Below, in pieces: positions 11,673 through 26,600 of a stretch of DNA of 64,000 nucleotides; position 1 is the first letter of the stretch, and every line of letters begins with the position of its first letter. Source of the DNA: Tretioscincus oriximinensis (taxonomy: Eukaryota > Chordata > Lepidosauria > Squamata > Gymnophthalmidae); contig JAJVDF010000258.1 of NCBI GenBank assembly GCA_022410635.1, positions 1,042,873 through 1,106,872 of the forward strand. The letters run 5' to 3'. The notes below the pieces were generated by a model, which was not told where the DNA came from, did no database searches, and was given only the letters and a program-made list of their open reading frames with translations. A program made the translations under genes and the position numbers.

Positions 11673-14600
11673 GTAAGCCACAAAACTATGAGTTTTCATG
11701 CAGGAACAATGTAAACTACTGTTCAAGTTCATTATTTTCAAATTCAGTTTAGTCAGTGGATAAAAGCATACTTTACGCTCTTGATTTCAGAGGAAACATA
11801 GAGAGGTTTATTGTATGGATGAGCCTTCACAGTCTAAAATTGAACTACTGCTGTGCACGTGTCTCACAGCAGTTCCTAAGATGCAGAAGAAAGCAGTGGA
11901 AGAAGAAGAAGAAGAGGAAGAAGAAGGAAGAAGAATTTGGTTTTTATACCTTGCTTTTCTTTCCTGAAGGGACTCAAGCAGCTTACAAGCTTATTTTCCA
12001 TCTAAAGGCTTACATTATTTCTTCTTAATTTATCTAATCACAATTTCTTGCTTTTGAAGAGCTGGGTTAGCTAGAGCCAAGGCCGGTAGAGGGCCCTCAT
12101 CCCTCTCCTCTGCTGACACAGAGCTTCAAACTTGGTATCTCTGCTGAAACACCAAAGCTCTTAACCCTGAAGAAGGGATATTATTTTTCAATAGTCTTAG
12201 CTGTTGAAGTGAAATGATATCCCTTCTTTAGTTCTTAGGGTTTATGGAAGTGATTGACAGATGTAGTGGCTGTAGCTCAGTAATAGAGCAAACTGCATGG
12301 AAAACAGAGCTGCCAAACTGATCCCCAGGAAGCACATAATAGCAGTCTTTTTCTGTATCTCTGCCAGGGGAACTACATAGAATTGCTCATAGAATCAACC
12401 AGGAGGCAGCCACAGTTCAGTGGTACCTAACAGCAACAACGAAGGAGATTACAAATTTAATTTTAGAAATATATCAGCCTCCAGCTACACTTTATATATC
12501 TTTAAGTACAGAACACGGTTGTAAGAAGCTTTCTCAAATACTTTGCTGAATCCAGGGGGAAAACCCCCATTGAGGGTGGACTTTTTGGAGGGCAGTGGGA
12601 AGATAACATTGCTTTTCTCCTATTCTCTCTTTCAATTCATTTGACCTAGATTATGAAGTGAGTAGCATAGCTTGTGCTTTTAATACTAAGACTTTAAAAA
12701 AAAGAAAATACAGTTACTTGCAAAATACGGTATGATTGGAGAATTGGCTATCCTACAAATTTTAGGTCTTTTGCTGTGAAACACAGATTCAAAAATGTAT
12801 TTTGATTTTTTCAGTATTTATCTGACCAGCTGTAAACGTTATAACCTAGGATCTTTTATTGTTCGTTATTCTAAACTGTCTTGCAGAAATCTGGAAAAAT
12901 GTGTTGGTTTTTGTTTGTTTGTTTATATTAAAAATTGATGCTCCTGGGAAGTTTGGGTATTTAAGTGTTTCAAGAGATGCCCCCTTTGGTTTCACACAGA
13001 GTTAAGGTGATTCAGATATACTGTATGTGAAGGGGTCCTTGTGCCCACATATTTTCCATTACAAACTAATGATGTAAATGAAGCTTAGAATTCCCAAGTG
13101 TATGAGGATAGTAGGACTGTCATGGAATGTCTTAAAAATACTTAGATATTGACACTTAGAAAGTCTTTCTTTCATAGAATGCTTAAGTATGGAAGGGAAC
13201 ATTAGGTTATTGTTGTTTTTACATTTAAAGCACTTTATTAATTTAAAAAAAGTTCAGTACCAAAAACTTTCTATTGAAACATCCAGTGTTTCAAACAAAT
13301 TTTCTCCCCTTTTTACTCTCCGCTCCCCCTCTCTACATGACATTCAATAACATTTGACTATAGGGGTTTACATCTGAAAAGATCAATAGTAATTTTAATC
13401 TCATCATTTCACTCCCTGATCTAGCCTCCATATAATTTTTAATATACATCAATTTTGTTTATATTCTTTTCTTTTTCCAGCGTTTTCCAAATTACTAATT
13501 GTACTACAGTTAGAAATTTCATTTGCAATCACTTTGATTTATATATTCATACAATCTGTATCATCCACTCATTTGCTAACACAGTTTGAACACGTGAAAT
13601 TATTTTATCTATAACATCCCTCTCTGTTACAGGCATAATTGTGTCAGGTCAACATGTAATATTGTCGTTTTACTTGTTATTCTTAACTTCAATGAGAATA
13701 TATTATTTATTTCTCTTTCCACTTTACCCAAAATTCTTTCACTTTTTGATAATGCCCCTTTGTTAGCATCCATGCCAGCATGATCCCAAAATATTTGGTA
13801 AGAAATATGATAATTGCACCGGTGGCCTATACTGTTGCATTAGGTTGTTATGTACAGAATGAGCAGATGTACTGTCCAACTCTCATCTGTATAAGTAAAG
13901 CTAGTCTGTACTTCAGCTTGATGAAAGTAGCTGTTTTAATTATTGAGTGTTGCAATAGTAAGATCTCCCCTTCTTCGAGAAATCCCTGCAGAAATCAGAT
14001 CACGACTATCTATGGCAGAGGTTTCAAACTGGTGGTCCTCCAGATGTTCCTGAACCGCAACTCCCAGTATTCCATTTTGACACAGTGCTGGGGCTGGAAT
14101 GGAATGTTTGGAGTTATGGTTCAGGATAGGCTGACCAGATGCCCCCTTTTGGGGAGAGGAAACCCGGTTTTGGGGTGACTACTCTGCCTTCCCGGCGGGG
14201 CGCCATTTCCCTGGTTTTGAAAAAAGGTTGTTTTTTTGAAAAAAATTCACTGCAGCACCAACTAGGGAGCTCTGGCACCTGCGACCAGTTCTTAAAGGCA
14301 CCATCCCCTCAGTAAAAAATAAAAATTCTCACACACTTTGAAAACTTTCTCATACACTTTAAAAAAAAATTATTATTTTTAAATTGCTGCACCACCACTA
14401 GGGGGTTCTGGCAACTGGGGCCAGCTTCTGAAGGCATCTTCCTCTCTTTTAAAAAATTAAAAAATTCTGATATACTCCAAAAATTCACAGTTTAAAAATT
14501 CTCACACGCTTCACCAATTTCTCGGGTGGGAATTTTGGAAGAGAATGCATGTTGGTGGGTAATTTGCATATGAATATGAATATGTAAATTAGCATTAATA

Positions 14601-17600
14601 TTAATTACCCCCGTTTGGGTCTCAGAAAATCTGGTCAGTCTAGTTCAGGAACATCTGTAGGGCTACCAGTTTCACACCTCTCATCTGTGGTTTGATTGAG
14701 GGATTTAAAAACAAGACAGATACAAGGCTGGTCTGCCATCCATAAATTGCATAATTTTTCATCCTAATGATATGTGTTAAAAAGATTTTTTTCAAAATTT
14801 CCATTAACCTATAGAAATATATTTTAACTGGAAAAGAAGATTAATAATGTATCTATGGCATTTGCCTGGTTTGAGGTCTATCTTTTATTTACAGGCCTGA
14901 GGTTTTTATATTGTTTCCTTGCTTTCACCCAGAGGGGAAGAGGGAGGCTGAGCCCCAAGGCAAGGGGAGTGGCTTTCCCTCTGACCAGTTGGGAGGGGGG
15001 AAACACTGTTGTGAGTGACCAATCAGGAGACAGGCTGTGCCTATAAAGCCAGCTTTGCCCACTGATTGAGGCCCTTCTTCTGAGAACGTGGAGTGTGTGA
15101 GAAGTTCTAAGTGTGTGTGGGGTCCGTCTCAAGACATCCTGGCTTGTTTGGAGCAGGATTGATGGACGTAATAGGCCTAGCAGCAGCCTTGCAATGAGAT
15201 CCAGGGCGATTGGAGGCTCATGGGCTTAGGGACTGCTACTCTAGGGGGTGGGGTATGTGCTGAACTGTGTGTTCTATTATTCCTTTATTTTCAAATACCA
15301 TTACCCTGTTGTGTTTAACAATAAATCTGTTTTTTTTTAAACATATCCTTTTACCTCAACATCATTTATTCCTTAAATACTCTCTTCAATGTGAGTGTGA
15401 AGGCTGTGTATAAAGTCTCCATTCCCCTGTCTGTGAGGAATAGTGGGCCTTCTCTGTGCTTGGCAGCACAGGAGAGGGAAGTGCTTGAGGCCTGTGTTGG
15501 GTCCTTGCAGCTTAGGTTGGCTGCAGCGGCATAAAGACGGCTGGGCAAGCTGGAGTTTTGAGCAGCATCCATGCCCCTCCAGGTGCTCAGGTAGAGCGGT
15601 GGCTTGGGGTGGAGTGGTCGCCCCAGTATCACTATAAAGACACAAATCAAAAGCACAAGTGGCGAAATAGCTTCCAAAGTAGGCCAGATCCTCCTTCAGA
15701 TCAAAGAATTAGATGCACCAATCACCCAGGTACAGGTTAATGCAAATGTTCAGTTGGGCTAGTCAACCCCAGTCTTGCATTTAGATGGTATAGGAACCAC
15801 AAGCTTCTTTTCCTTCATGGCACAGTAGATATGTTCAAAGAGTGACAGATATTCCTATTGCTCTCAGCTGCCTTGGTTACCACAACTCTTATTATATGCA
15901 CGCTTTACTATGTGTGTCATTGGCAGATCATATTGTATGGCCGAGATTCAGTGAACAAATGGTTTCATTCTAGAGACATTTCCTGTATTTGTAGAAATAT
16001 CTTTGGCCAGGGAACACACGAAAGCTTCCCAATTTTGAATGGGGTCAGTATGCCCCAAGAAAAAAGAGTGCATGATCTAACAATGCTAACAGTTGCTTGA
16101 AACTCAGGTGACAATGGTAGTCAGAGGTGGTTGGTTTGCCAACTTTGTCCTTTCCACAGTAGGAACAACTTGGCTATGGTGATCCGTATTTAATGCAGCT
16201 CTATGGGGGACTACATTTGAAAACATTGTGGAAGCTGAAACTAGTATAGAATGCAACATCTTAGAACATAGGAATGTAAGGGGAGCCCTGCTGAATCAGG
16301 TTCTCTCTATGTTCAGCATCCTGTCTCACACCAGGGCAGTCTGAAGCAGAAGAAGGCAAAATCTTCATCTGTTCTCAACTTCCTTCACATGGTATTTCAG
16401 GAATACTGAGTACTGAATCTTGAATGCTAGTGGCAGATTTTGACTGGATTCTCATCACACTGGTCTTGAAAGATGTATGTTGGTCATCTGTTTGCTACTG
16501 AGACTTACAAATATGTGAAAGAGAAACTCTTCTCCCTGCAGATACCTAAAGGAATATTCTTGCTTTAGGATAAGGAGAGACCTTCTTGTAAGTTCTGCTT
16601 TCCTCAGATGTGCAACAAATGGTGACATGTGAGAGGGTAATTTCTGTCAGTTTCCCAGTAGAGGTCCACTAGGAACTATCATTATATAATCTTCATTTCC
16701 TTTTTAAAACTTTCCTCTTCACCCAGACCTTTGTTGCTTAGCTTCCTCTGAATATAGACTTGCTGGGATTGAGAGTTACATTAGAGGCATGGTTTGTCCT
16801 GGGTCATTTGGATGAATGACAGGAGATCAGTTAAAAAACACATGCACAGGGATGGCATTGGCACGCAGATTGCTCACTGCCACTGTAATAGTGTCAGCAT
16901 TATCTCTGCTGGCATGTGGATCTTCTTATAGTAATATTCTCACAACCCATTATTTTACTGTAGAATATTTTAAGACTTTTTTTTCCTTGCAGAATAACAA
17001 CAACCTCGATGCTTGCTGTAGAGTTCTTGCACAAGAAAGTAACAAATATCTTTATATGGAATACCACAGCCCAGATGATACCCGAATGAACAGAAATCGC
17101 CTTCTGCATATTAATCTGGGCATCCATTCTCATACTAGCTATCCTGGAGGGGACAATGCTCAACTTAATGGTGGTCGTACACTGGTACATAGTTCAAGTG
17201 ATGGACACATTGATCCACAACGCACAGCAGGGAAACAACTGATATGCTTAGTTCAAGAACCGCATTCTGCCCCAGCTGTTGTGGCAGCTTCTCCCAACTA
17301 CAACCCGTTTTTTATGAATGACCAGAGTAGAAATGCAGCTACTCCTCCTCCACAGCCACCTCAGCAACCTTCTTCCATTCAGTCTGGAATGAATACATCT
17401 GCTATGCAAGGCCCTGCTCCTACGTATATGCACATACCTCGGTATAGCACAAATCCTATAACTGTTACCGTGTCACAAAACCTCCCTTCTGGACAGACTG
17501 TTCCCAGAGCTTTACAAATTCTTCCTCAAATTCCAAGTAGTCCTTATGGGACTCCTGGCTCTCTTTATATTAGACAAACATCTCAAGGTTCTTCAGGGCG

Positions 17601-20600
17601 ACAGACTCCAACTCAGAATACACAGTGGCATTCATCGCCACAAGGTCCAGTTCCACATTATAGCCCCCATCCACTACCTGTGTATCCACACCAACAAAAC
17701 TACCAACCTTCTCAGTATTCTCCCAAACAGCCTCAGATTCCTCAATCGCCTTTTCAATCGCCACCTGCTTCTCAGTGTCCGTCTCCTTTTGGCTCGCCTC
17801 AGCATCAAGTTCAGCCTACACTAAGCCATCAAAGTTCCCATGTATTTATGCCTCCTAGTCCTTCAACTGTACTACCCCATCCATATCAACAAACACCCCA
17901 GACATATCACAAGCCAGGTGGACATTCAGTATCTTATCTCCCATATGGTGGACCTAGCTTATCCAAAGGTTCCATGAACAAAATAGAAATTACAGTTGAG
18001 CCACCACAAAGACCTGGGACTGCAATGAATAGGAGCCCTTCACCTATAAGTAACCAACCATCCCAACGGAACCAACACCCATTGTATGCACCTCCTACAC
18101 CTCCTTCGAGTTCTCCTTCCAGAAGTATGTCAGGTCAGCACAAACCACCTTACAGTGTTAATCCAGTGTATATAACATACACCCAACCAGCTGGACCTAC
18201 AGGTGTACTAACACAGTCCCCTCGGGTAATGGTGTCTCAGCCAAATCCAGCAGTGTTCAAAATCACAGTAGGCCGTGCACCAGCTGAGAACCTTTTAAAT
18301 TTAGTGGACCAAGAAGAACGATCTGGAGCACCGGAACCAATCCAGCCGATTTCAGTTGTGCCAGGATCTGGAAGTGAAAAAGGAAGCCATAAGTACCAGA
18401 GGAGTTCCAGTTCTGGATCAGATGATTATGCTTACACTCAAGGTAAGCATAATCATAAAGTAGTTCTAAAGATTTCACTTGGGAGTGCCACACATCCTTA
18501 GGCTACAAAGGGTGAAATGACACTTTACCATCGCAACTTTGTCTGGGTTAATTAATGGCAATTTCATTCTAAAATGCTTAAAATAAGAATTTGAAGAGCA
18601 ACACAGTACTGTAGCCATTTTGGACTATTATATATCAGGATGTCAGAAGGGGCTTAATGCTGCTGTGTGTCTATAATGTTGTTATTGTGTGTTGCATGTA
18701 ATGAAATAGGTTCCGTTTGTTTTAATGAATTACTTTAAATGTGACACAATATTGCTATGGCAGAAATAACATAATCATACAGTACATAATATAATTGCCC
18801 GGAAATGGTTACAGAATGTCTTGTAAACTGAGAAATTAACTATATGTCACTGTAAAAAGCATCCATAAATAATGTTATTTAAAAACTTTTTTTTCAGTTT
18901 AGGTTAGATTTTCAAACCAACCAACAGAAATTCTGTCCCGATTACAGCAAGGCGTCTTGCTTCACAAAAACAGAGACACCACCTTCAGTGTCCAGTTATA
19001 AGCTGGTCTTACCAAAATCAGTTATTAAAAAAATAGATTGCTGTTTCATACTGAGAAGACTGCTTCTTCTACAGCTGCCTTTTTATGTTTGAGTTTATAA
19101 AGAATAAAACCAAAAGGAAACCGTGTCCAGAAATGCTAATACCTCACAGTTGCTGTCTTACAGCAAAATAAGTTTACCTCTGAAGTTGCAGTTTGTTAGC
19201 ATGAAGCATCCCGTCACTGACGTTTGGTTGCATGTTTATTATTTATTTATTTACATTTATACCCCTTCCCATACCCAAAAGTCTCGGGGCAGCAACAACA
19301 AAAAATAGTACAAAATTTACATGTTAAAACAGTAACAATCAGTATCTGAAGGTAGATGGGAAAAAAGTTTATTATATTCAGATTCTATTCTCTCCCTACT
19401 TTCAAGCATTGCTGTTTTAATATGTTAGCATAATTCTGTTTTTATTGTAAACCACCCCAAGACCTACAGGTACAGGGTAGTATAGAAATGCATATAAATA
19501 AATAAAAAGTAAATACAAAGTAGATTCCCTTCCTATTATGCCCTGACACTGACTTTATTTCCTGCATTGTCCTAGCCTTGTTGTTACACCAACGTGCAAG
19601 AATGGAGAGGCTAGCAAAAGAACTAAAGTTTGAAAACGAGGAGCTTGAAAAACTTAAAATAGAAGTGAACAGCATGGAGCATGATCTTATGCAAAGGCGG
19701 CTCAGAAGAGTGAGCTGTACGACGTCCATCCCAACTGTAAGTAAACATTACTTATTAATTCTGAGGCCTCTAATCTCTACGTTGGATTAATAAGAAGAGC
19801 ACATTGTATCTAAATTTATACTTCCTTCTTTAAAAAAAAAAGATCCAGCCCCTCCAATAAAGTTTTTTTCCAAAAGAAGAACAAATTTTGGTTTTCTTTC
19901 CTGCCAATAAATAAGTTTGATATGTCACATCTCTTCTGTCCATGTTGATTAGAAATTAATTAACCAAGAATAACATTTCTTCAAAAAACATTTCAAACTA
20001 GAAAAGTCAAGTCATTTACTTTTTATTGAATAAGTAGGTATTTGTTTAAAATGAGAAACGAATCACAAGGGGCTCTGCTGAATCAGATCACAGCCCATAT
20101 GCTCTAGCATTCTGTCTCATATAATGGCCCACAGTTAGTTCTGGCCATTCTCAAGCAGAAACCTTCATCCACTGTGGATTTCCTTCAAATTGTGTTTAGG
20201 GAAGCCCCACCTATCTCTTCAATCTGGAGGCAATATCTAGGCTTTCATTCTAGTAACAGTGGCATTCATGAACACTTGCCTTCATGAAACAAGCATAATG
20301 TTCTGGAAACTTATATCCTATGAGGAACCTGTAAAGGATCTAGGAATGTTTAGTCTGCAAAAAAGAAGACTAAGAGGAGACCTGATAGCTGTTTACAAAT
20401 AGCTGAAGGATTGTCATAGAGTGAAGGGATCATCTTTGTTCTCATTGGCACATGGGAGAACTAGAAACAATGGGATGAAACTGCAAGGGAGTTGATACAA
20501 ATTAGATATAAGAAAAAAACAAGAGGGATAAACCAGGAGAATAGATTGCAACAGGAGGGGGTGAGTTCTCCTTCACTAGAAGTCTTCAAACAGAGGCTGG

Positions 20601-23600
20601 ACAGCCAACTGGGATGGTTTAGTGAACCTGCATTGAGCAAGGGGTTGGACTATGTGATCCTGGAGGTTCCTTCCAACTCTATGATTCTGTGATAAATCTG
20701 GGCTTCTAATAAGTCTTTTTCCTGGTGTCCTTTCTATTACATCTAATATTTTGCTGCAGAAGGTATTTTACTTGCGGACACTCCCACCGTAAATGAAAAT
20801 AAATTCCTCTGCATCTGTGCCTCTGCATTCTGTACCACCTGTGGAGAACCTTCAGTAACTGTACTTGCATAGTTGCCCAGCAATTGAAGTTCTCCTGATG
20901 GTTTACAAAACGAACCTTACATTATAGAATGTATAGCTTTAAAACATGAAACAAGTATAACTGAAAAATTGATATCTATACTTGAGAAATATACATATTT
21001 AGTTACTCAAGGCCCGAGTAACTAAAACAGTGTCATCTGTTGCCTGAACATATTTATTTATTTATTTTATTTATATTTCTACCCCATTCTATACCCAAGG
21101 GTCTCAGGGTGCCCAACAATATAAACAACAATGCAAAATTCACTTTAAAAACTTTATAAAACAGTATCTAAAAGTCTTCAGGCAAAAACTAATCTTGTAA
21201 GCTGCTTTGAGTCCCTTTGGGTGACAAAAGCAGGATATAAAAACCCAGTTCTTCTTCTTCTACTTCAGTAGGATACATGGGAGCACTTCATTGCAAAGTA
21301 TCTGTGAAAAAGTTGTCATGTCTAGTTTTGATTCTTTTGGAAATATACGAACTTCTGTTTCCCAAATAAGCTAGTATGGCAGGGTAGAGCCTTTCTGTAC
21401 CTAGGTGTTTTGCAGAAACGTTTAGTTGCTGCTTTCCTTTTAATAAGGAATAATTGTTTCTTACATTGACTTTCTGTCTTGAAAATATATTTTATAACAA
21501 GGTGGATTCTGTTTTTGTTTGAAAATATTGATATCTTTCAAGAAATTTATATAGATTGTCTATTTCAGGCATTATTTTAATTTTATGTTAATTCTGTATC
21601 ATGATTTTTTTGTTAGCCAACCTGAGACCTTTGGGTACAGGGCAGAATAAGAGTGCAAATAAATAATATTTATAAAACTATTTATAATAAAGCTGCTATC
21701 TTGATTTATATCCAAGAGATTTTAGAACTATACCGTTCTCATGGTGCTGAAATTCCTGTCACTACTTAAAAGGTTATAGTTTTCAGTCAGCATTTTATAA
21801 GCTCCGGTAAATTGTAAATCTCTGTGTATTTGGAGTGTTTTGATTGCACCTGCATAGATCTTGAGGGAGGAATGTGTACTATTAGATTTCTGTTTAGCTA
21901 TATGTTTGTGTCTAGTTCAACAACCTAGTTATGCTGACTATGTTACTCATTATGGTTCTCTTAACAAGCCTGAGGAGATGACCCGATTGAGAGGCATGAA
22001 TAGGCAGCTCCAGATAAACGTTGACTGTACACAGAAAGAAATTGACCTCCTTCAGTCTAGAGGTAAGCATCTGAATAATTCTCTTTTTCAAATTCCCATT
22101 TAAGCAATATATGTCGAATGTGACTTCTAGCATTAGAGGAAAATTAAGGAAAGAACTTCAGTGAATAGATGGCCAAACAAGCAAGCAAAGCAAGCTCTGA
22201 GTAATTTGAACGTATACTGTAAACATTCCAGTTCTGTGTAGATTTAACAATGCATGCTTCTACAATCTGTTAAATTTGCATCTCTTACTTCTCACATGTT
22301 TCCTCCATAAATTTTTTGTTTTCTTTTACTAGCTTATGCAATTCCTTGTGTAAGCAGGGTATAAACCACTCATGAAAAGTGGAATATATTTGAAAAATAC
22401 ACAATGCATTTTTCTTCTTCTTTTATTAAAAGGGAAGTTTGATCCAAAAGCCATGAGTAACTTCTATGATAATATAGAGCCTGGTCCTGTTGTGCCACCA
22501 AAGCCATGTAAAAAAGGTGAGTTGCTGGATGAGCATTCAAAATATTAATTTATTATTTTAGGGGAGGAAATGTAAATGCTTTAATTCTGAAATAGTCCTC
22601 TTAAGATCGCCAAATCAGGACTTCCTTGTAATACCATTTACTTTCTGAGGTGCAAAAAGCTGTAGCATATGGGATAGTAATATCCCTGTAACATATGAGG
22701 GTCAGTTGAATAATAATGCAAAGCTGCACATAATGCGAGAAGAAAACATTGTTTGTTTATTTATTTATACTTATACCCTGCCTATCCCGAACATCAATAC
22801 AAAATTAGCAAATTAAAAACAATATAAAACAGGATTTGTGAGACTGGCTTGCCCTCTATAAACCCAGGAGAACATTGAGGTCATCTATGGACCTTAATCG
22901 ATTACAGGTTCCTGGTGTCAGTGAGGCCTGCCTTTTGGTCACCAAAAATAGGACATTCTCTTTTGTGACCCCTAGCAGGTGGAACCCCCTCTCTCTGAGT
23001 ACTCGAGCAATTAAAGAACTGTCGAGTTTCCGGAGAGCTTGTAAAGCAGAGTTGTTCCGCCAGGTCTTTGGCTAGCTTCAGTCTAGCCTCAGGCTGATCT
23101 GCCTCCACTGTTGTTTTAGTATTGCCCTTTGGGTTTGAGTTAGTATACATTGGGGGATCATGAATTTGTTTTTAAATATTTTCTGGACTTTTCCTGGTTT
23201 TATATAATTTTCCCTGTATTTTATTGTTTTGTATCACATTGTGAGCCGCCCAGAGCCCTTTCTGGGGTGGGCGAGTATAAATCAAATAGTAAAGTACCGA
23301 AAAGTATTTAAAATGGGGACAGAAACGACATTTTTTCAACCAAAGGCCAGATGAAAGAGGCGCGTCTTTAAAGATCTTTTGAAACAATACAGTGATGATG
23401 TCAAATGCACCTCGACTGTGGGCAACCATCAAGAAGGCCCTACCCGGGTCCCCACTCAATTTGCTGTTGAGAGGGGCGGTACAACCAGGAGGCCTTCCCC
23501 TGCAGATCTTAAGGCATGGGCAAGTTGGGATGGAAGGAGGCATTCCTTTAGATATTTGGGGCCCAGGTTACGTAGGCCTGTGTACGTTAAAGTCAACACC

Positions 23601-26600
23601 TTGAGTTGGGCTCGGTAATGGATTGGCAGCAAGTGCAGCTCTTTCAAGACTGGCGTGATATGTGTCCGGCCAGTCGTTCCGCTCAGAAGTCTAGCTTCTG
23701 CATTCTGCACCAACTACAGCTTCTGAACCATTTTCAAGGTCAGCTACATATAGAGTGCATTACAATAGTCCAGTCTGTAAGTTACCAGAACATGGATTAC
23801 TGTGGTTAGATCATCCCTGTTCAGAAGTGGCCGTAACTGGCAAACCAGACGTAACTGGAAGTAGGCACTCCTGGCCACTGCCTCCACCTGATTTTCAAGT
23901 GTCAGTGCAGAGTCCAGAAGTACTCCTAGATTTCGCACCCGTCCCTTATAGGGTAACCACATCAAGGACAGGATGCCTCCCCACTTCCCGAACCCAGGAT
24001 GCTCCAACACATAACACCCCCGTCTTGTCTGGATAGTAGCGTGTGCTTCTATCTTGTAGCAACATTCCCTCACTATAAACTTGCCAAGAATAGTTGAACT
24101 CCATTGGCTTGTTCTTTGTCAGTTGCCACTGGCATGGCCTGCTATGTCTTGTTTTGAAACAACGTACAGTGATTTAATTTTTAACAGTCAAAAGAGTGAA
24201 TTCTAAAGACATTCACTGTCATTTACAAGCTGTTTATGGTGGTGAAACTATTAAAGGAAGTACTGTGAATTGGGGAGCAATACAATTTCGTGCATCAGGA
24301 GCAAATCTTGATAAGTAAATATTGAGGATGTAATTTGCAATGATGGACCAGTTTCTGTGACTGATAAGGGCTGCAAACAGGTGGATGAATTGATTCAAAC
24401 TGACCTTCACATCATGCATCAATGCACTTCCACACAGCTAGGCATATTGAGTGTCAACCCAGTGTTCAGCAGGAGCAGTAAAAGCAAATTCAATGTCGGA
24501 TATCATAAGGAAAGGAATCGAAAACAAGTCAGCAAGTGTTGTTTTGCCTCTTTATAAATCTGTGGTGAAGCAACATTGGAATATTGTGTACAGTTCTGGT
24601 CACCACATCTCAAAAAATATATTGCGAAACTGAAGAAGGTGCAGAAAAGGGCAACAAGAATCATCAAGGGATTGGAGCATCTCCCTTATGAAATCCAGCT
24701 GCAACGTCTGGACCTCTTCAGCCTCAAAAGATGATGTTTAAAAGGTGATCTGATTGAAGTGTGTAAAATCTTGCTCAGGATGGATAACGTAAATTGAGAA
24801 TATTTTCTCTATCACACATCACTATGACCAGGGAGCATTCCTTGAAACTGATGGACAGAAGAGTAAGACCAGACAAAGGAAAGTGTTTTTTCACACAGAG
24901 GGTCATTGGCATGTGGAATTTACTTCCTGAAGAGGTGGTTGTAGCTAGCAACCCAGATAGCTTTAAGAAAGGATTAGACGAGTTCATGGACACCAGGGGT
25001 ATAAATAGCTACTAAGATGGATCTTTTGATGCTGCCTCCAGGATTGATCAAAGGCAGGATTTCTGAAATACCATTTGTAGGGAGTTGAAGACAGGATAGG
25101 GTTTTGCCTTATGCTTGAGACTGTCCAGGTGCAATTGGTAGGCCACTGTATGAGACAGAATGCTGAACTAGATGGGCTTCAGCCTGATTCAGCAAGGCTC
25201 CTCTTAAGAAGAAGAAGAATTGGGTTCTTATACCCCGCTTTTCTCACCTTTCAAAGGGGCACAAAGCAACTTAGAATGTAAGCCTTTGGGCAAAATACCC
25301 TTATATCTTCCCCACTAGGCTGTGGTTGTTCCCATGCATCTACTTGCAGTCAGTTGCAATTTCTTGCAATTCTTGCTTTCAAACAGCTGGGTTGGCTAGT
25401 AGAAGGTGCTCACCCCTCCCCATGTCGGACACAGGACTGCAAAACCTGATCTCCCAGATGACAGACGGATTCCTTAGCGACTGAGCTATCTGTGCCTGCT
25501 TAAGTTTTATGTTCTTATGAAAGAACGAGGAGGCCACATTATTGAGCAGATGGGTTACGATCATGCAAACTTACAGGAGACAATAAATGACTATGAAGAG
25601 AATGATGCAAACACTTTCTGAAACATTATTGTGAAGAAGGAGATGACTTCCTTTTTATTATTGTGATTGAAAGTGAAAATTTGGTGCATCCTTATGACAC
25701 AGAAGGAAAAAGGCAAAGCAGGGAATACTGACACTTTGATTCGCCATAATCCAAGAAATTCAGAATGCAATTCTCTGCAAAATAAAACCCAAGCAAATTT
25801 ATTTTGACAGTGGTCTGGGATGCCAAAATCATGGAAGCTGAGATAACCATGAATTCTGTACAGTACATAGAAAACATTCATACACTTGAGAAGGCATATG
25901 TGTCGTGTTTGCAATTCCACTGAATCAACAGACTTGCAATATGATAATTCTTATCCACACGTGTTGCACACTACTACTGAGACACTCGTGCAGTTGGAAT
26001 TTGAACTTAAGGGCAGTCATTTCACCATGGAAAACAGAGTGAAGGATTCAATGAGGTTGTGGATCAAGGAAAGGACCGTCATGTTTTCATTAACAAGAGG
26101 AGAAAACTGATATTGTTGGGAGAAAGATATAGCTGCAAATACTAATTGCATTGAAAAGTACCTATATGCTCTTGTACCCTTTGAAATACCCTTTTTTCTC
26201 CTTTTAAGAGAAGCCTTGTTGAATTGGGCCACAGCCCATCTAGTCCAGCATTCTGTCTCACACCAGTTGCCCCTGGGCAGTCTCAAGCAGAACAAAGCAA
26301 AACCCTCACATGTTCTAAACTCACTGCAAATGGTATTTTAGGAATACTGTCTGTTGCTCCATCCCGGAGACAGTACATAAGAACATAAGAACATAAGAAG
26401 AGCCATACTGGATCAGGCCACAGCCCATTGAGTCCAGCGTTCTGTGTCACACAGAGGCCCACCAGATGCACCTGGGCAGTCCGAACAGAGGAAAGCAAAA
26501 TATGCTCCTGTTCATGACTCCCTGCAAATGGTATTTCAGGAGTCCTGCCTGTTGCTCCATCCCGGAGGCGACATCCAGACAACTATCTTAGTATCCATTT

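Larger units (their letters stand above)
24188..26160 (+). pseudogene. mariner transposase relic, interrupted by CR1 and SINE
   Basis: The 5' part (24188-24486) encodes the N-terminal helix-turn-helix region: [20 protein letters not shown] and later [20 protein letters not shown]. The 3' part (about 25525-26160) encodes the catalytic region in several frames: [34 protein letters not shown], then [20 protein letters not shown] and [20 protein letters not shown]. These follow the order of mariner (Tc1/mariner superfamily, DD34D type) transposases. It is heavily decayed with many stops. No terminal inverted repeats were identified. Confidence 0.82.

Noticed and set aside
16816..16992. Open frame upstream of the large TAB3 exon, which would add an alternative N-terminus
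   Set aside because: A strong splice acceptor at 16992/16993 coincides with the start of TAB family homology. The upstream residues match nothing in the family. Kept only as a speculative note with the LTR-like module.
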